This document shows, piece by piece, positions 22,674 to 33,372 of a stretch of DNA of 64,000 nt. Where the stretch lies: assembly GCA_036936605.1 (NCBI GenBank), contig JAUPFV010000003.1:144554997-144618996 (forward strand). Reading direction: 5' to 3'. Source of the stretch: Limnanthes douglasii subsp. nivea (lineage: Eukaryota; Streptophyta; Magnoliopsida; Brassicales; Limnanthaceae). Made by a program: the position numbers and the translations under genes. The first letter of the stretch is position 1; each line of letters starts with the position of its first letter. The notes beneath the pieces are model-generated. The model saw only the letters and a list, made by a program, of their open reading frames with translations. It ran no database searches and was not told the DNA's origin.

Positions 22674-22747
22674 GTGTTCAAGTGTTTGTGTTTTTTTCTT
22701 AAGTGGACTCTTTGTTTCTATTACCAATATTGTATCCGGTGGCATGT

Positions 22748-22755
22748 TTATATAG
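22748..22755 (-). promoter_or_regulatory. TATA box of P2
   Basis: On the minus strand this reads CTATATAAAC. It sits 75 bp upstream of ATG 22673 but only about 2 bp from the upstream ATG at 22745, which argues for the inner start. Confidence 0.6.
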
Positions 22756-22756
22756 T

Positions 22757-22930
22757 ATAGTCATTTTTTGGCAGGAGTTCTTAGGATGTGGACTCCATGC
22801 GGGAGTTTTTGGGTGGAGTTCTTGGCGCGAGTATTTGTGTTGGCGGGGATTAAACTTTGGCAGGTTTTTTTTGGCGGGATTTTTTGTGTTGGCGGGAGTT
22901 ATTGTGTTGGTGGGTCCCGGCTGAATTCAA
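22757..22930. promoter_or_regulatory. Divergent P2/P3 promoter with repeated GGCGGGA (E2F-type) motifs
   Basis: Motifs are CTTGGCGCGA (22821-22830), TTGGCGGGGA (about 22840), TTTTGGCGGGAT (about 22869-22880) and TTGGCGGGAG (about 22889). Weaker GGCAGG/GGTGGG variants lie nearby. The strongest is flanked by T tracts, giving TTTTTTGGCGGGATTTTTT. They fill the gap between two TATA boxes that face away from each other. Confidence 0.6.
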
Positions 22931-22981
22931 TAATCTATGCAACTTCACAGAGTAATTTATGCGTTCGTCTGTATCGTTATC

Positions 22982-22989
22982 CATAAATA
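22982..22989 (+). promoter_or_regulatory. TATA-like box of P3
   Basis: CATAAATA lies 60 bp upstream of the P3 ATG at 23042. Confidence 0.45.
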
Positions 22990-23041
22990 CGCGAGCTGTC
23001 CACGCATAGAAGAGTAAAGTAGTTGAATAACCTAACATAAA

Positions 23042-23419
23042 ATGTGTCCATGGAATGAGTTAGAAGATCAATATCTGATGGAAGCATCAATCGAAGTTGG
23101 AAACACGCACATGGAACAGGGCCATAGAGAATACTTCGAGGCATTGCTATGCCATATGTACTTCTTATATGGAAGGGATGGTGTCCAGCCGCCAAGGATT
23201 TCAAGGCGTGTTGATGATGTGAAGGCTAGGTGGTCAGTCCTTCTCACATTCCGTCAGCATCCAGTTTCAAGCCTCACCTAGCTTGAACGTCGTGTTGCAT
23301 GTAAGCGGTTCAATTGCCAGATCACTGATTATATAACAGATGATCAGCTGGATGCGGTCCGTTCCGACATTATCGACATCCACTTAGCGGAAATCAGTGA
23401 CTACAAGCACGACAAATAA
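23042..23419 (+). pseudogene. P3: small SANT/Myb-like MULE accessory protein with one in-frame stop
   Basis: The 125-residue reading starts MCPWNELEDQYLMEAS, with the clearest W-x3-ED-x2-L of the three paralogues. ALLCHMYFLYGRDG, VDDVKARWSVLL and ITDYITDDQLDAVRSD follow. A single TAG at 23279-23281 (Gln expected) interrupts it, and the same frame continues to TAA at 23417-23419. All three paralogues match along their full length up to an IT/VT-x-(E/D)-x2 helix. It is divergent from P2 across a shared promoter. Possibly still read as an 79-aa truncated protein. Confidence 0.65.
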
Positions 23420-24085
23420 GCTTCAGTTATGAATACAGTTTGTGTAAACGTTCATGTTTAAGTTCATGTTTTAGTTTGATGTTTTGGTTGACGAGAAGTT
23501 AATGTTTGAGCTCCTCTAACTGGTGTACCTCTTAAATTTCGAATTCAATTTTTTTTTAAATCTAGTTGAACATAAATTGGAACGTGAATACAATACATAA
23601 TGAGTTTCGAACAATATATAATCATTAAAACACAATATTATGCCTACAATTAAAGTAAAATCGTTTTTTATTTTTAAAAAAAGGTTGAAAAAAATATATA
23701 TTGTATTCTAAGGGTACCCTATTGCCGCCACATAACAACGTAGGGATACCCGTTTTCGCCAACAAGTGGCGGCAATAGGTTTAACCCTTAGCCTTGCCTC
23801 TGTTCTTTTTGGACAGAGGCATCAAAAGAGTCCCCTACGCCAGGTGAATGGCGTATGGGGCAATCCGCACGCCATCCCCTGGCATGGGGAGCTGCGGTTA
23901 CGCCAGTAGATGGCGCGCGGGACGTCTGTTACGCCATTCTGCTGGCGAAAACGACTGTCCCGAATTTATGAAGTCAAATTTTTTAAAAAAAATAAATTTC
24001 ATTTAAAGTAACGAGGTTTAAAGGGTACAACACATTGTTAGTTTACAACAAAAAAAGCAAAAACATAGCCGAACACAAAATAAGT
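23420..24085. repeat. Spacer with hairpins and palindrome array 2
   Basis: An imperfect inverted repeat pairs 23709-23731 with 23766-23791. GCCTCTGT/ACAGAGGC forms a hairpin at 23796-23820. Four ACGCCA...TGGCGT-type palindromes centre near 23845.5, 23877, 23908 and 23939.5 (about 31.3 bp apart). The block is bracketed by GTTTTCGCCA (23752) and TGGCGAAAAC (23943-23952). 23420-23700 is plain AT-rich DNA. Confidence 0.75.
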
Positions 24086-24274
24086 TCAATCTTTGGTTAA
24101 GTCCACTATCGAATCATCATGTTCAACGGAGTGTGTCGGTGTGGGATTTTGAAGTCTTGAAAATACACAGACTATATCTAGCAAAGGGATCGACCAAGAA
24201 ATAGCATCTTCTCTCGCCGATCTCATCCACGTAGGATCTATAGTCGGTATGGGTGACCCTTTAACCAACTCAAC

Positions 24275-24393
24275 CTAAAAATTTCCGTTCAATATAAATG
24301 CGCGTTTACAAAATAAATGCGCGTTTACAAAATAAATGCGCGTTTACAAAATAAATGCTTAAATGCGTGCAAAAGTTAAAGTTATTTACTCAC
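24275..24393 (-). repeat. Last intron of the transposase, with 20-bp minisatellite
   Basis: The donor is GTGAGT and the acceptor TTTTTAG. Within it, AAATAAATGCGCGTTTACAA repeats about 3.5 times (24292-24362 on the plus strand). Removal keeps phase 0 and restores the OTU C-terminal reading. Confidence 0.75.
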
Positions 24394-27040
24394 ATGAACA
24401 AAATGGTTTTTATTGACGAATGCCACGCCGATCTCCTTTAAAGAACCATCGCTCGGCGGTGCATTTTTCACCGGTAGGTAAGTCGTACATCCACCGGGAG
24501 CGAGGCAATAGAAAACGCAATTGAATGTAGTCGCGACTAGTTTTCCGCAACTAGGCAAGAACATCCATTTTGCGTAAGGTGCATTCTCTTTATTAAAAGT
24601 CAACCGGTTTATCTCCTTATCAACTTCGCTTTCATCGTCGTAATATGCAACCCGTTTATAAAACTCCCGATTGCTCTTTAGCTCGTGAACCAAGGCTTCT
24701 CTAACCATTAGCCATCCACTTTTGTTACCAACCATACCATGCGCGATGGCTCTAAAACCACAATTACCGTCGGGCATTACATTTGTAATTCGGGTTATGA
24801 AAGGATGCATATATTGAGGTATGTCTTTTGAAAATCTCGAGTCCAAAACATTTGGTAATCTAGTCGGTAATGGTATAGCCGTGAATGACGGTATAGCCTT
24901 GATGTGGTTCGACGTATCCGGAGTGCCTAAACCAATGCATTGAACCCGTTTTGCTATATTTTTTGGGGGTTTTGCTCCGGAATTAGTCGGAGTATGTGCG
25001 GCAACCATTCTTGCGGTGCTACCGAGAGTGCCGACCGGGGTTGCTATACTAGCGCCGGGTGTTACAACTTGTGGAGTTGCGACACTATCGTGAGACTCAA
25101 ACATTTCTTGTTCGACGTATTCGTGATATGGAGGATCTCTTTTCGTAGAATAATCACGTTGGACTTTGCTACCCTTAACGCGACCCCGACCCCGTCCACG
25201 ACCACGGCTTCCAACACGTCCGGGAGTTCTACCGCGGGTTTTAACCTTTCGAGGGGTTCGCAAAGGAGTGTAGTCGAAGGATCCAAAATGTTTTGAAATT
25301 TTTTGAGCCAATGACTTTGTTCGTAAACATCAAACTCTTCAAGTTTCGCATTTAGATTAGCGAAATTAAATTTCACTTCTTCTTCGCCGGTGAGTTTAAC
25401 TCGCGGAATGATATCTAGTCTCTTCCAATGCTCATCTATAATCCGAGTAGGTACGTGGCCGTCCACTCTTCGGATTTCCTCAAGGTCGTGGGAACACGGC
25501 AAACCATGGATCGTACGATCGGTGCAAACGCACATAGATTTTTCACCGCCGCTTTTATCAACATTGTTATCGTATACTATCGCCAATGCAATAGGTGATA
25601 CGTACCCCCGTAAAAATTTGAACGGTTTGAAATCTTGGAATTTTTGAATTAAACGGCACTTACTAAGCTCCATCGATTCTTTAATAGTAGAATGTTGCAT
25701 CGCTAACAAGCCATGCACTTTATCCAAAACCCATCGAAATCCAATCGGCTAGACCCAACATATTTTTTCAATGTAGCATGCGAGCTTTCGGCCCTATTAG
25801 AGGTGTGGTTATTAAAATGCATGATCTTGTTAGTATAAGCATGAACAAACCTCTCTTTATAAGGCGTAATTCACGAGTCAACCACATAGTCAACCGCCTT
25901 ATCTTGGTCTTTGAACATCGACCGCATCTTAACCAACCTCTCGTTCATAACCTCAACGGTATCGGATGAAACAATGTCGTTCCAAGCCACCAAAAAACTT
26001 TTAGCCACATTTCCGTCTTCAAACATTTTTTTCGTTCTCCCGCTAACATTTTTGTTGATATGCCACTCGCATAACATGTGACTAGCGCTAAGGAAAAATT
26101 TGTCGATGCTATTCATCAAGGCTAGTTCGCGGTCCGTAACGATAACACACGGTAATTCACAATCATTCTCCTCCATTACCGTTTTCAAGCATCCCAAAGA
26201 CCATTCGTAATTGTCTTGTTTTTCACTCACCATAAACGTGAAACCAATGCAAAACGTTTTGTTCGTAGATGTTACCCCGACTACTTCGAAAAAAGGCATC
26301 CCGTAACGAATGACTTTATATGTTCTATCCATGATTAGCAAGCGTGGGAAGGTTCGTAGTAAGTCAATACTAAGCGGATGTGCGAAAAACAAATCGGTTA
26401 TGACGTTAGAACCGTCATTCCCCGTCCGTGTCCAATACTTATACTTGTGCAATTGTAATTTAACCAACAAGCATTGCATTTGGGATCGACCGTCGGTTTC
26501 AGCCATCCTCGTTCTTTGACGGTGATTGTAAACGTGACAGATATTTGACGCATTCTCCGGATCGGCCTTTTTCAAAGGACCAAATATTTGTCGCGGACTT
26601 GTCCCGTTCACCGTCAAAAGATCAACGAGCTCTTTTTCCTTACGTTTTAACTTGGACCATTGCAAATGTCCTTCGGCATACTTGATCGGTTCGTGGTTGT
26701 GCTTCCCGGAAAGGACACTAAGAGCCCACTTATCGTCTCCTTTTAACGGATTACCAACCAAATGAAAAGGGCAATTTATTTTTTTGCTACCGGTGGCCTT
26801 ACGCTTACGGTCGCACTCTTTAACAGCCGACTTGAAAATTCCGGATCGCTCACACCGATAATCCACTCTCGGTGTTATCCCCCTCTTCCCTACCTCCTCT
26901 GATGCTACGTTTATCGAAAAACCCAACGTTTCCCCCCTAAGTTTTACCCACTCGATCATCGACTCTAAGCTATACTCGTCGTGGGTGGTGAAATGGTGAG
27001 CGTAGTCCGAAACAAGCGAAATATCACATTCGTTCACCTC

Positions 27041-27347
27041 CTGCAATATGTAAGAAGTAGAAAAACAAATTAAACCGACATTCCGGATAAGGGAACTATA
27101 TTTCGCCATTCCAAAGGCGTATGGCACCTTCCATTCGCCATGGCTTGGCGTGGGAGACCGACAGGACGCCACACGTGTGGCGTACGGATGCTCCCCCACG
27201 CCAAGCCATGGCGAATGGAAGGTGCCATACGCTTTTGGAATGGCGTACGGCATGTCGTCCACGCCGGAGGGTGGCGACGGACACCATTACGGGTTTTTTC
27301 AGAAAATCGATTTTTTGGCGAAAATGAAAGAGAGAAATGCAATATAC
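27041..27347 (-). repeat. First intron of the transposase, filled by palindrome array 3
   Basis: The donor is GTATAT at 27347 and the acceptor ATTGCAG at 27041, phase 0. Six CGCC...GGCG palindromes centre near 27111.5, 27143, 27174.5, 27206, 27237.5 and 27269, exactly about 31.5 bp apart. 27104-27154 and 27195-27245 are also arms of one 142-bp hairpin centred at 27174.5. The array is bracketed by TTTCGCCA (27101) and TGGCGAAA (27316-27323). Confidence 0.82.
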
Positions 27348-27479
27348 CTCCTCGACGACCATGCTGCTCTGCGTGGGAAGCACTTCCGACCCTTTTCCCT
27401 CCATGTTGTAAAGGTTTTGAATTTTTTTAAAAAATGGGTTTTGTTGGTTGTTAAGTTTCTATTTTTAGTAGGTTTAGAG

Positions 27480-27680
27480 AAGATGAAGTTTGAAATTATG
27501 TTTGCAACTTCATGGAGTAGTTTGGTTCTCTTCAATGGCATCACTTGTAAATATTTAGACTTCAAAGGGTTTTTTGGGTTTTTTGCCTAGTGGCATTTTT
27601 GTAAATATTGAAAATCAGAAACATGCGACTTCGCGGAGTAGTTTTGGCCGTTTTTTTAGCAATTCCCTATTAATTATTAT
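27480..27680. mobile_element. Possible right terminal region of the MULE
   Basis: A degenerate repeated module occurs twice: GCAACTTCATGGAGTAGTTT (about 27504) and GCGACTTCGCGGAGTAGTTT (about 27627), each next to GGCAT-TTGTAAATATT. Similar TGTAAATATT and GAGTAGTTT modules occur in plant MULE terminal repeats. No matching inverted copy was found near 18.9 kb, so the boundary is not proven. Confidence 0.3.
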
Positions 27681-28285
27681 ACATGAAATGAGACCTCACT
27701 TACATAAGAAGTGTTTTATCTTTTTGAATAACTTTAGGTCCAATAAATATTTATTTTTCTTTTCGGAAGGAACCCGCACCCGGTATTTAAAATTATATTT
27801 ATGTTTTCTTAAGTGAAGAGGAGAAGGAAATAGTTTAATTCATTTCTGTATAATTTTCTTTTTATTTATTTTTGTTGGATTACATAGGAATGCATGACTT
27901 TAAATACAGCTCGTAATTGATTCTTGTTGCCGATTGTTACCCAAGCATTAGAGATGAGGTGATTTTGTACAACCTTATCTAGTTTTCTTCAAGACCAACT
28001 CTCATGTATGTATATTCTCTATTTACATACTCTTAATTCAATGAAGAATGAGAATGCAATGGGTTTGATATTTGAAACACAATAGCGTGAGAAACCTTTT
28101 GTCAATGTTTTTGTTCTAAAACAAAGTTTGCTTTAACACCACTTGACACCAATTTACTCCATAGTTGATTGACTGAACTGAGACTGATTTTATTTAATTA
28201 ACTTTTTTTATTTTCGAAATTTTAAGAGGTCTCGATTAAAGAAGAACCTAAGCTGAAATATTTTAAAGTACGGATGATTTGTCCA
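27681..28285. other. AT-rich spacer, nothing recognised
   Basis: No coding, RNA or terminal-repeat signal is visible. Confidence 0.5.
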
Positions 28286-29642
28286 GAGACATGTGAACAA
28301 GATTAGTTTAGACTGAGAGTACTAAAATGTTCGTTCATCAGCTATCCGGAAGGAGGAAAATGGTATAGTTATGGTGCTTTGAAACTAGACGTTAGAAGGT
28401 TATGATTAAAAAGGATGCGGTTTTTAATGAGGAGGACATACCATTTAAGAATGTAGTAGAGATTCAATCTAGTACTACCGAGAAAAGATGTGAAGTTGAT
28501 GATTCTTCAGATCAAGAGGGTGATGCTTCTGTAGAAGATGATTTATGACTTGGTCCAAGTTCGACTCGTACAAAGGAACTTCAACCAACTATTTGATTAC
28601 GAAGATGTCGAGGTTCCGCTGTTTTAGGGCCTTCAAATGATCAAGTTTGAGAGTAACATAATCTTGACAAATATCAATCGACGTAATTGGTTATGCTTTA
28701 TCTATTGAAATAAATATATTTGTTCTTGAATCTAAAAGTTATGGCGATGCTATTTAGAGTAGTTACACGAAAAAATATCTTACCACCATGAAAAAATAAT
28801 TGTGATCTATCAACATGATAAACACCTCAATTTTTGTGAAGCAACCGAAGAATCATAAACTGGTTGGGATTAAATGGATATTTAAGAGGAATCCATAAAT
28901 TTTTTGCGTTGATTTATTCGATACAAGACTAGACTACTAGTAAGGGTTTTATGCTAAATGAAGACGTTAATTTAAATAAGATATTTTCGATGGTTGTGCC
29001 TCTATTAAGGTTTTGTTGTCAATTGTTGCTAGATTTGATATTGATCTAAATCAAATGGATGGTACTACTATCATCCTACATGGTCAATTTGAATATACAA
29101 TTGTCATGTGTCAGCAAAAAATGAATGCATCTTTGGGTTTATCAAGACTATTCATGACCTTCATCATAATGGTTTTACTGATGTGGATTGGTTTTCCTCT
29201 TTGGATGATCGATGTTATGTGGGTGAATACTGTGTCTTTTTAGTGACATAATGATTTTCTGGTCTTCTAAAAAGCATAACATGGTGACAAGGTCGATTAC
29301 ATAATGAGAATACCACACTCTTGCCAATCTCTCTGCTAAACTAATTTGGTTAAGATTAGTATTGACTGAAATTGGTTTCTCGATAACACATCCACCGGTT
29401 ATTTGGTATGATAACCTTGGATCAAACTCCTTGACCTCAAACACGGAGTTCTATATCCAAACCAAACATATCGAATTGGATATGGACTTCGTATGTGACC
29501 AAGTCATCCAGATCATCCTTGACATCAAGTGGATTCCTTCACATGATCACGTATCTGATCTTCGCACGAAGCCCATAGCTCATAGTCGATTTCTACTTCT
29601 TAAGGACACACTCAAATTGGTCGGTTTTACTCTTTTTTGAAG
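28286..29642 (+). pseudogene. Copia-A: decayed Ty1/copia integrase end, RT and RNase H
   Basis: Scattered plus-strand pieces are readable. The integrase C-terminal region has SFISYPEGGKWYSYG (about 28335). The RT start has KLVGIKWIFKRNP (about 28865) and an RT segment with DLNQMDGTT (about 29045). An RNase H tail follows (about 29145-29640) with DVDWFSSLDDR, then PPVIWYDNLGSNSL, KHIELDMDFVCDQV and HVSDLRTKPIAHSRF. The palm and most of the RT are missing. From about 29130 on the sequence aligns with copia-B at 35505-36000, while the upstream part does not, so it looks chimeric. Many stops; inactive. Confidence 0.7.
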
Positions 29643-29647
29643 GGGTC

Positions 29648-30113
29648 AGTGAGAAATCAGGATCTACTTATCTCCTCAATGAGAGGGTTACGCTCAATCA
29701 AAAAAGTGTCGTTCACAAGATGGAAACGGTGACCTAAATCAAGAGTTTAGAAGTGTAGGCTAGGTTTATGTTTTGGTAAGAGGTGGTTAATGAAGAGAAG
29801 CTGAGTTATGGTACTCTCTCTATGTGTCTTCGAAGTATAAGAGTTACCCTAACTCTTTTATGTTTCGGTTCACATCCTTTCAAGGCCCAACATGCAATAC
29901 AAACGTAGAAAACAACAACTTAAAACAAACAGTATTGTTATCATAACTTGAGTCGAAAATCCATAATTTATTACAAGTTTTGAATTTCAAAAGAGGTGTG
30001 CTACCTCCGGTAAAAATCAAAACTAATAAATGACAGTTGGTATATTTTGTACAGATAAGGATAAAAATTTCTTTCCATTCTTTAGGCAACAACTTGTATT
30101 AGGTTGAATCGTT

Positions 30114-30161
<48 letters not shown>

Positions 30162-30243
30162 CATTGTAAAGAAAATATATTAGTGAAATAATAAGAAATA
30201 ACTAAAATAAAAAGGCTTTAAGATAAAATATTTTTCATTTCAT
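29648..30243 (+). repeat. Copia LTR shared by copia-A tail and copia-B head
   Basis: It follows a purine-rich tract and aligns with 36005-37803 (which contains an insertion): GTCGTTCACAAGATGGA versus ATCGTTCACAAGATGGA, TTATTACAAGTTTTGAATTT versus TTATTACAAGTTTTAAATTT, and onward to about 30243. A copia-B gag reading begins to its right. It contains a (TA)n tract at 30116-30160. Confidence 0.65.
30116..30160. repeat. (TA)n microsatellite
   Basis: About 22 uninterrupted TA units. Confidence 0.95.
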
Positions 30244-30599
30244 TTGTTATGAGAGTAGTTTTCCTACCTTTAATGACAAATCTTGATTCCCCAAAACTAT
30301 ACTCTGAGATTCAAACTAACGTTTCTAACAACAATGATATCATTCTTCATAACAACAAGCACCTATAAATGAACCAGATTAATGTATCCAAATCTACGAG
30401 ACTAGTTAGAAACAAATTTATGTTGTAGAATACAATGATCTTGCCAATAATCAAAGGTAACAAACTCAATATGGTTTATTAATGGTGAAAAAATCTACCA
30501 TCGTAGAAAAACAACTAAGACTAGTGGATAAATCAGTGATAATTCTGCTTTTTATAATTGGTTTACAAAGAGTCAATTAATCTTGGGTTGATCTACAAC

Positions 30600-32031
30600 A
30601 TCATGATTTCAAAGATAGAAGCACAACTTATGGAGGAGAAAAACGGTAAAAACCTATGGGACTCTGTGTCTAGACTCTTTGGCTCATAAAACAAATCCAT
30701 GATAAAAAAATTCATACTTGAGTTCCAAAGAACTATAAAATAAAATTATTGTATGGAAAATTATCTAAACAAAATGAAAAACTATGCTGACAACTTAACT
30801 CTTGTAGGCTCACCTATGTCTATTGATGATTTGGTGTCATAGGTCTTAGCTGAGTTAGAATCCGAATACACACCTATTGTAGTCATCCTAGTGGAAAGGA
30901 AAGTAAAAAATTGGCTAGACTTACAATATACTCTTCTCACCTTTGAGAGCAGACTAGATCAACTAAACAAAATATCCAACAACCTGACCAATTTAAAACT
31001 AGGTTTAGCCAACTATGTTACAACGAGAGAGGAACACGGATCTAACAACAACAATATCAACAATTACATGGGATATAATATGTATAGTAACCAAGGCAGA
31101 GGCTATCAAGGTAGAAATAACAACCCTAAAGGAATGAATAGTTACAGAAAAGGCATGGATGGTTGGTACACAACTCATAACAAACCAACTAGCCAAATTT
31201 GTTGCAAATATAGTCACTCAAGAGCCTACTTCTACTATGGGTATGACCTAGTTGTTATGGGTTTTGTACCTAATGTTCAAGAAAAAACAGAACATGAGAA
31301 AAGTGCTGTCATAGCCACTCAAGATCAACAAACTGGAAATGCTTGGTACTTGAACAGTGGTGCTACTCACCATCTCACTGGGTCCCCTAGCCTAATCAGC
31401 CAATAAGTTGAGTACTCTGGTTTGAAAACCTTAATTGTGGGCAGTGGTGAACAACTAAAAATCAAACTCCTTAGCTACTTTAGTCTTAAACATTATCTAC
31501 CAAACCACTATCCTTAAATAAGGTTTTATATGTTCCTAAAATTACCAAAAATCTACTGTTAGTTTCCCAACTTACTTTATCTAACCCTATCTACCTTGAA
31601 TTTCATCGTGATTTTTATTTTTCTAAGGAAAAGGTCACATGGACAGTGCTATTAGGTCTAAATATTCCAGCAACAAGGATTCAAGTTTTTCTCCTACAAT
31701 TTTCAAATGTCTGTTTTTCCTAAGGATAAGTTTATTCTATCCAATAGTTTACTTTTCTTAAGAGATGAATAACACATGAGACTAGGCCAGACATCAAGTA
31801 GAGTTTTATTTTTAGTCCTAAAGCAATGTAACCTACCGTATCAATCACAAATGAAGTTTTTTTTACTCCCTAAATTTGGAACGTCTCATGCTCTACCTTA
31901 CATTAGGTCTCATAAGCAGGTATATAGTATATTGGATTCAATACACTCTCACCTATGAGGTCCTACCCAAATCTGCGCAAAAATGGCTTTAAATTTCTAC
32001 ATCTTATTTTTAGATGACTACACGAGGTATG
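30600..32031 (+). pseudogene. Copia-B gag, protease and start of integrase
   Basis: Decayed UBN2-type gag with readable pieces NYADNLTLVGSPMSIDDLVS and WLDLQYTLLTFESRLDQLN. An Asn/Gly-rich stretch and a broken zinc knuckle follow (30891-31406), then the protease motif WYLNSGATHHLT, in which the catalytic Asp is replaced by Asn. The integrase reading reaches FLDDYTRY at 32031, where a solo LTR interrupts it. Multiple stops. Confidence 0.78.
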
Positions 32032-33372
32032 TGCTCAAAGGATATTTATCCTTAATTTTATATTACTTTTATACTAAATTAATTCTTAGTTTTAATTAAT
32101 TATGAATAAAAATACTCTGATTTGATTTTTTATTTATTTATTAGTGAAATTGGAGAAAAATGAGCAAAAAGGAATTCAGATCGGACGTGGAAGCTATAAT
32201 TAAAGAAGAAGATAAAACTCAAAGACTTGAATATAATTAAATAAATAATGAAAGAAAGAATAATATAATTCTTTTATTTTATTACATAAAGATTATGATT
32301 TTATTTTTAGGAAAATAAATTATTTGGTATTCTGTAGTAAATTATAATATTATATTATATAATTTAAAAGAATAAAATAATTATTTTATTTTATTTAATA
32401 TTATAATTATACTTTGGATGTGGTTTATTTTTAGAAGATTGGGATCAATAAAAAAAATATAACTCTTCATGTATATAAAACCCTAACGAATGAGATCAAG
32501 GCGACCATCAACACAAAGGCTTACTTTTTTTTTCTTTTTCTCTCATTTTTTTTCTTTTCCTTAATTATTAAAACAATGAGCATTAGCATGAGCTATTTAT
32601 TTTTACGGTTTAAAACCTCTATATATATATATATTTGTTAAGGATTAATTTTTAATTTTAATTTTTTCTTTATATAATTGTTTTTAGTATTATTCTTGAT
32701 TGTAATGCTTTCAATTACTAACGGGTTCAATTGATTTATGTTAGATCTAGGATGAGACCAAGAGGTAAAATCTATTTCTAAAATATAATAATACCACTGA
32801 GTTGAATGAGTAGTGCGCTACGGCCATAACCTAATGAAGTCTGAATTAGGTTCTTAGTTTTTATGACCCAATTGTACGACCCAATTGTAGGAGGTATGAG
32901 ACTAGAGATACAACGAGGCATACAAAAGGGTTAGTTGTGTGAGATCAAGAGATGATCAAAACACTCTAAAAGAGAACCTCACTTTTTATCACTTTTTAAA
33001 GAATTATGTTTAGATTAAATTTAATTAATTATTTAAAATTCTTAATAAAATATATATATATATACATGTTTTAAAATCCTAGAATTGTTTTAATATATAT
33101 CTCCTCAAATTTAATTAATTGTTTATTTTATTTTATTTTATTTTGCAACACCAACTATTAATATTCAGATCTCAATTTGGTTTTTATTTTATTTATTTTT
33201 TTCTTAATTAGTTTTTATTTAATTTTTTCTTAATTAGTTTTTATTTACTCAATATTTTAAATTAAGCAAGTTATATATTTTTTATTTTAGATCTAGCCAA
33301 AAAAGATTTCTCTTTTGGGTTCAATACTCTAAAACTACAACGGAAATCGTACACCTGCGATTTTTCATATCA
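32032..33372. mobile_element. Solo LTR (1341 bp) with GTATG target duplication
   Basis: The unit starts TGCTCAAAGG and ends TTTCATATCA (TG...CA), with GTATG at 32027-32031 and again at 33373-33377. It splits the copia-B integrase between DDYTRY and ASLYPLKLES, and the reading resumes in frame beyond it. No coding sequence. The parent family is not identified. Confidence 0.85.

Larger units (their letters stand above)
24086..27404 (-). pseudogene. MULE transposase: FAR1 - MULE (DDE) - SWIM - OTU
   Basis: Minus-strand gene. Proposed exons are 27404-27348 (MEGKGSEVLPTQSSMVVEE), 27040-24394 and 24274-24086. Domain order is a FAR1-type region (YRCERSGIFKS, CPFHLVG, HNHEP), then the MULE transposase core with LIMDRTYK, VIVTDRELALMNSI and CEWHINKNV. 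A SWIM zinc finger (CVCTDRTIHGLPCSHD), an RG-rich linker and an OTU cysteine-protease domain (DGNCGFRAIAHG; His in NHFVHV) follow. The OTU runs across an intron into a final exon (VKGSPIPTIDPTWM). Damage: TGA at 25871-25873 where Trp is expected, and frameshifts near 25735 and 25308. It would cut and move MULE ends; OTU peptidases act on ubiquitin-like tags, but the role here is unknown. Confidence 0.88.

Noticed and set aside
22674..22745. P2 start at the upstream ATG (22745)
   Set aside because: A TATA box sits 2 bp upstream of it, so transcripts would start downstream. The paralogues also begin near the inner Met.
23796..23820. GCCTCTGT/ACAGAGGC hairpin with T tract as a terminator
   Set aside because: Rho-independent terminators do not apply to plant nuclear genes; noted only as a hairpin.
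27070..27404. Transposase start at the ATG at 27262, giving a Pro/His-rich N-terminus
   Set aside because: That stretch is just the translated palindrome array. A GT-AG intron (27347-27041) joins a short exon at 27404 in phase and explains it better.
27480..27680. Right MULE terminal repeat paired with the start of array 1
   Set aside because: No complementary sequence was found near 18.9 kb, so I left the element boundary open.
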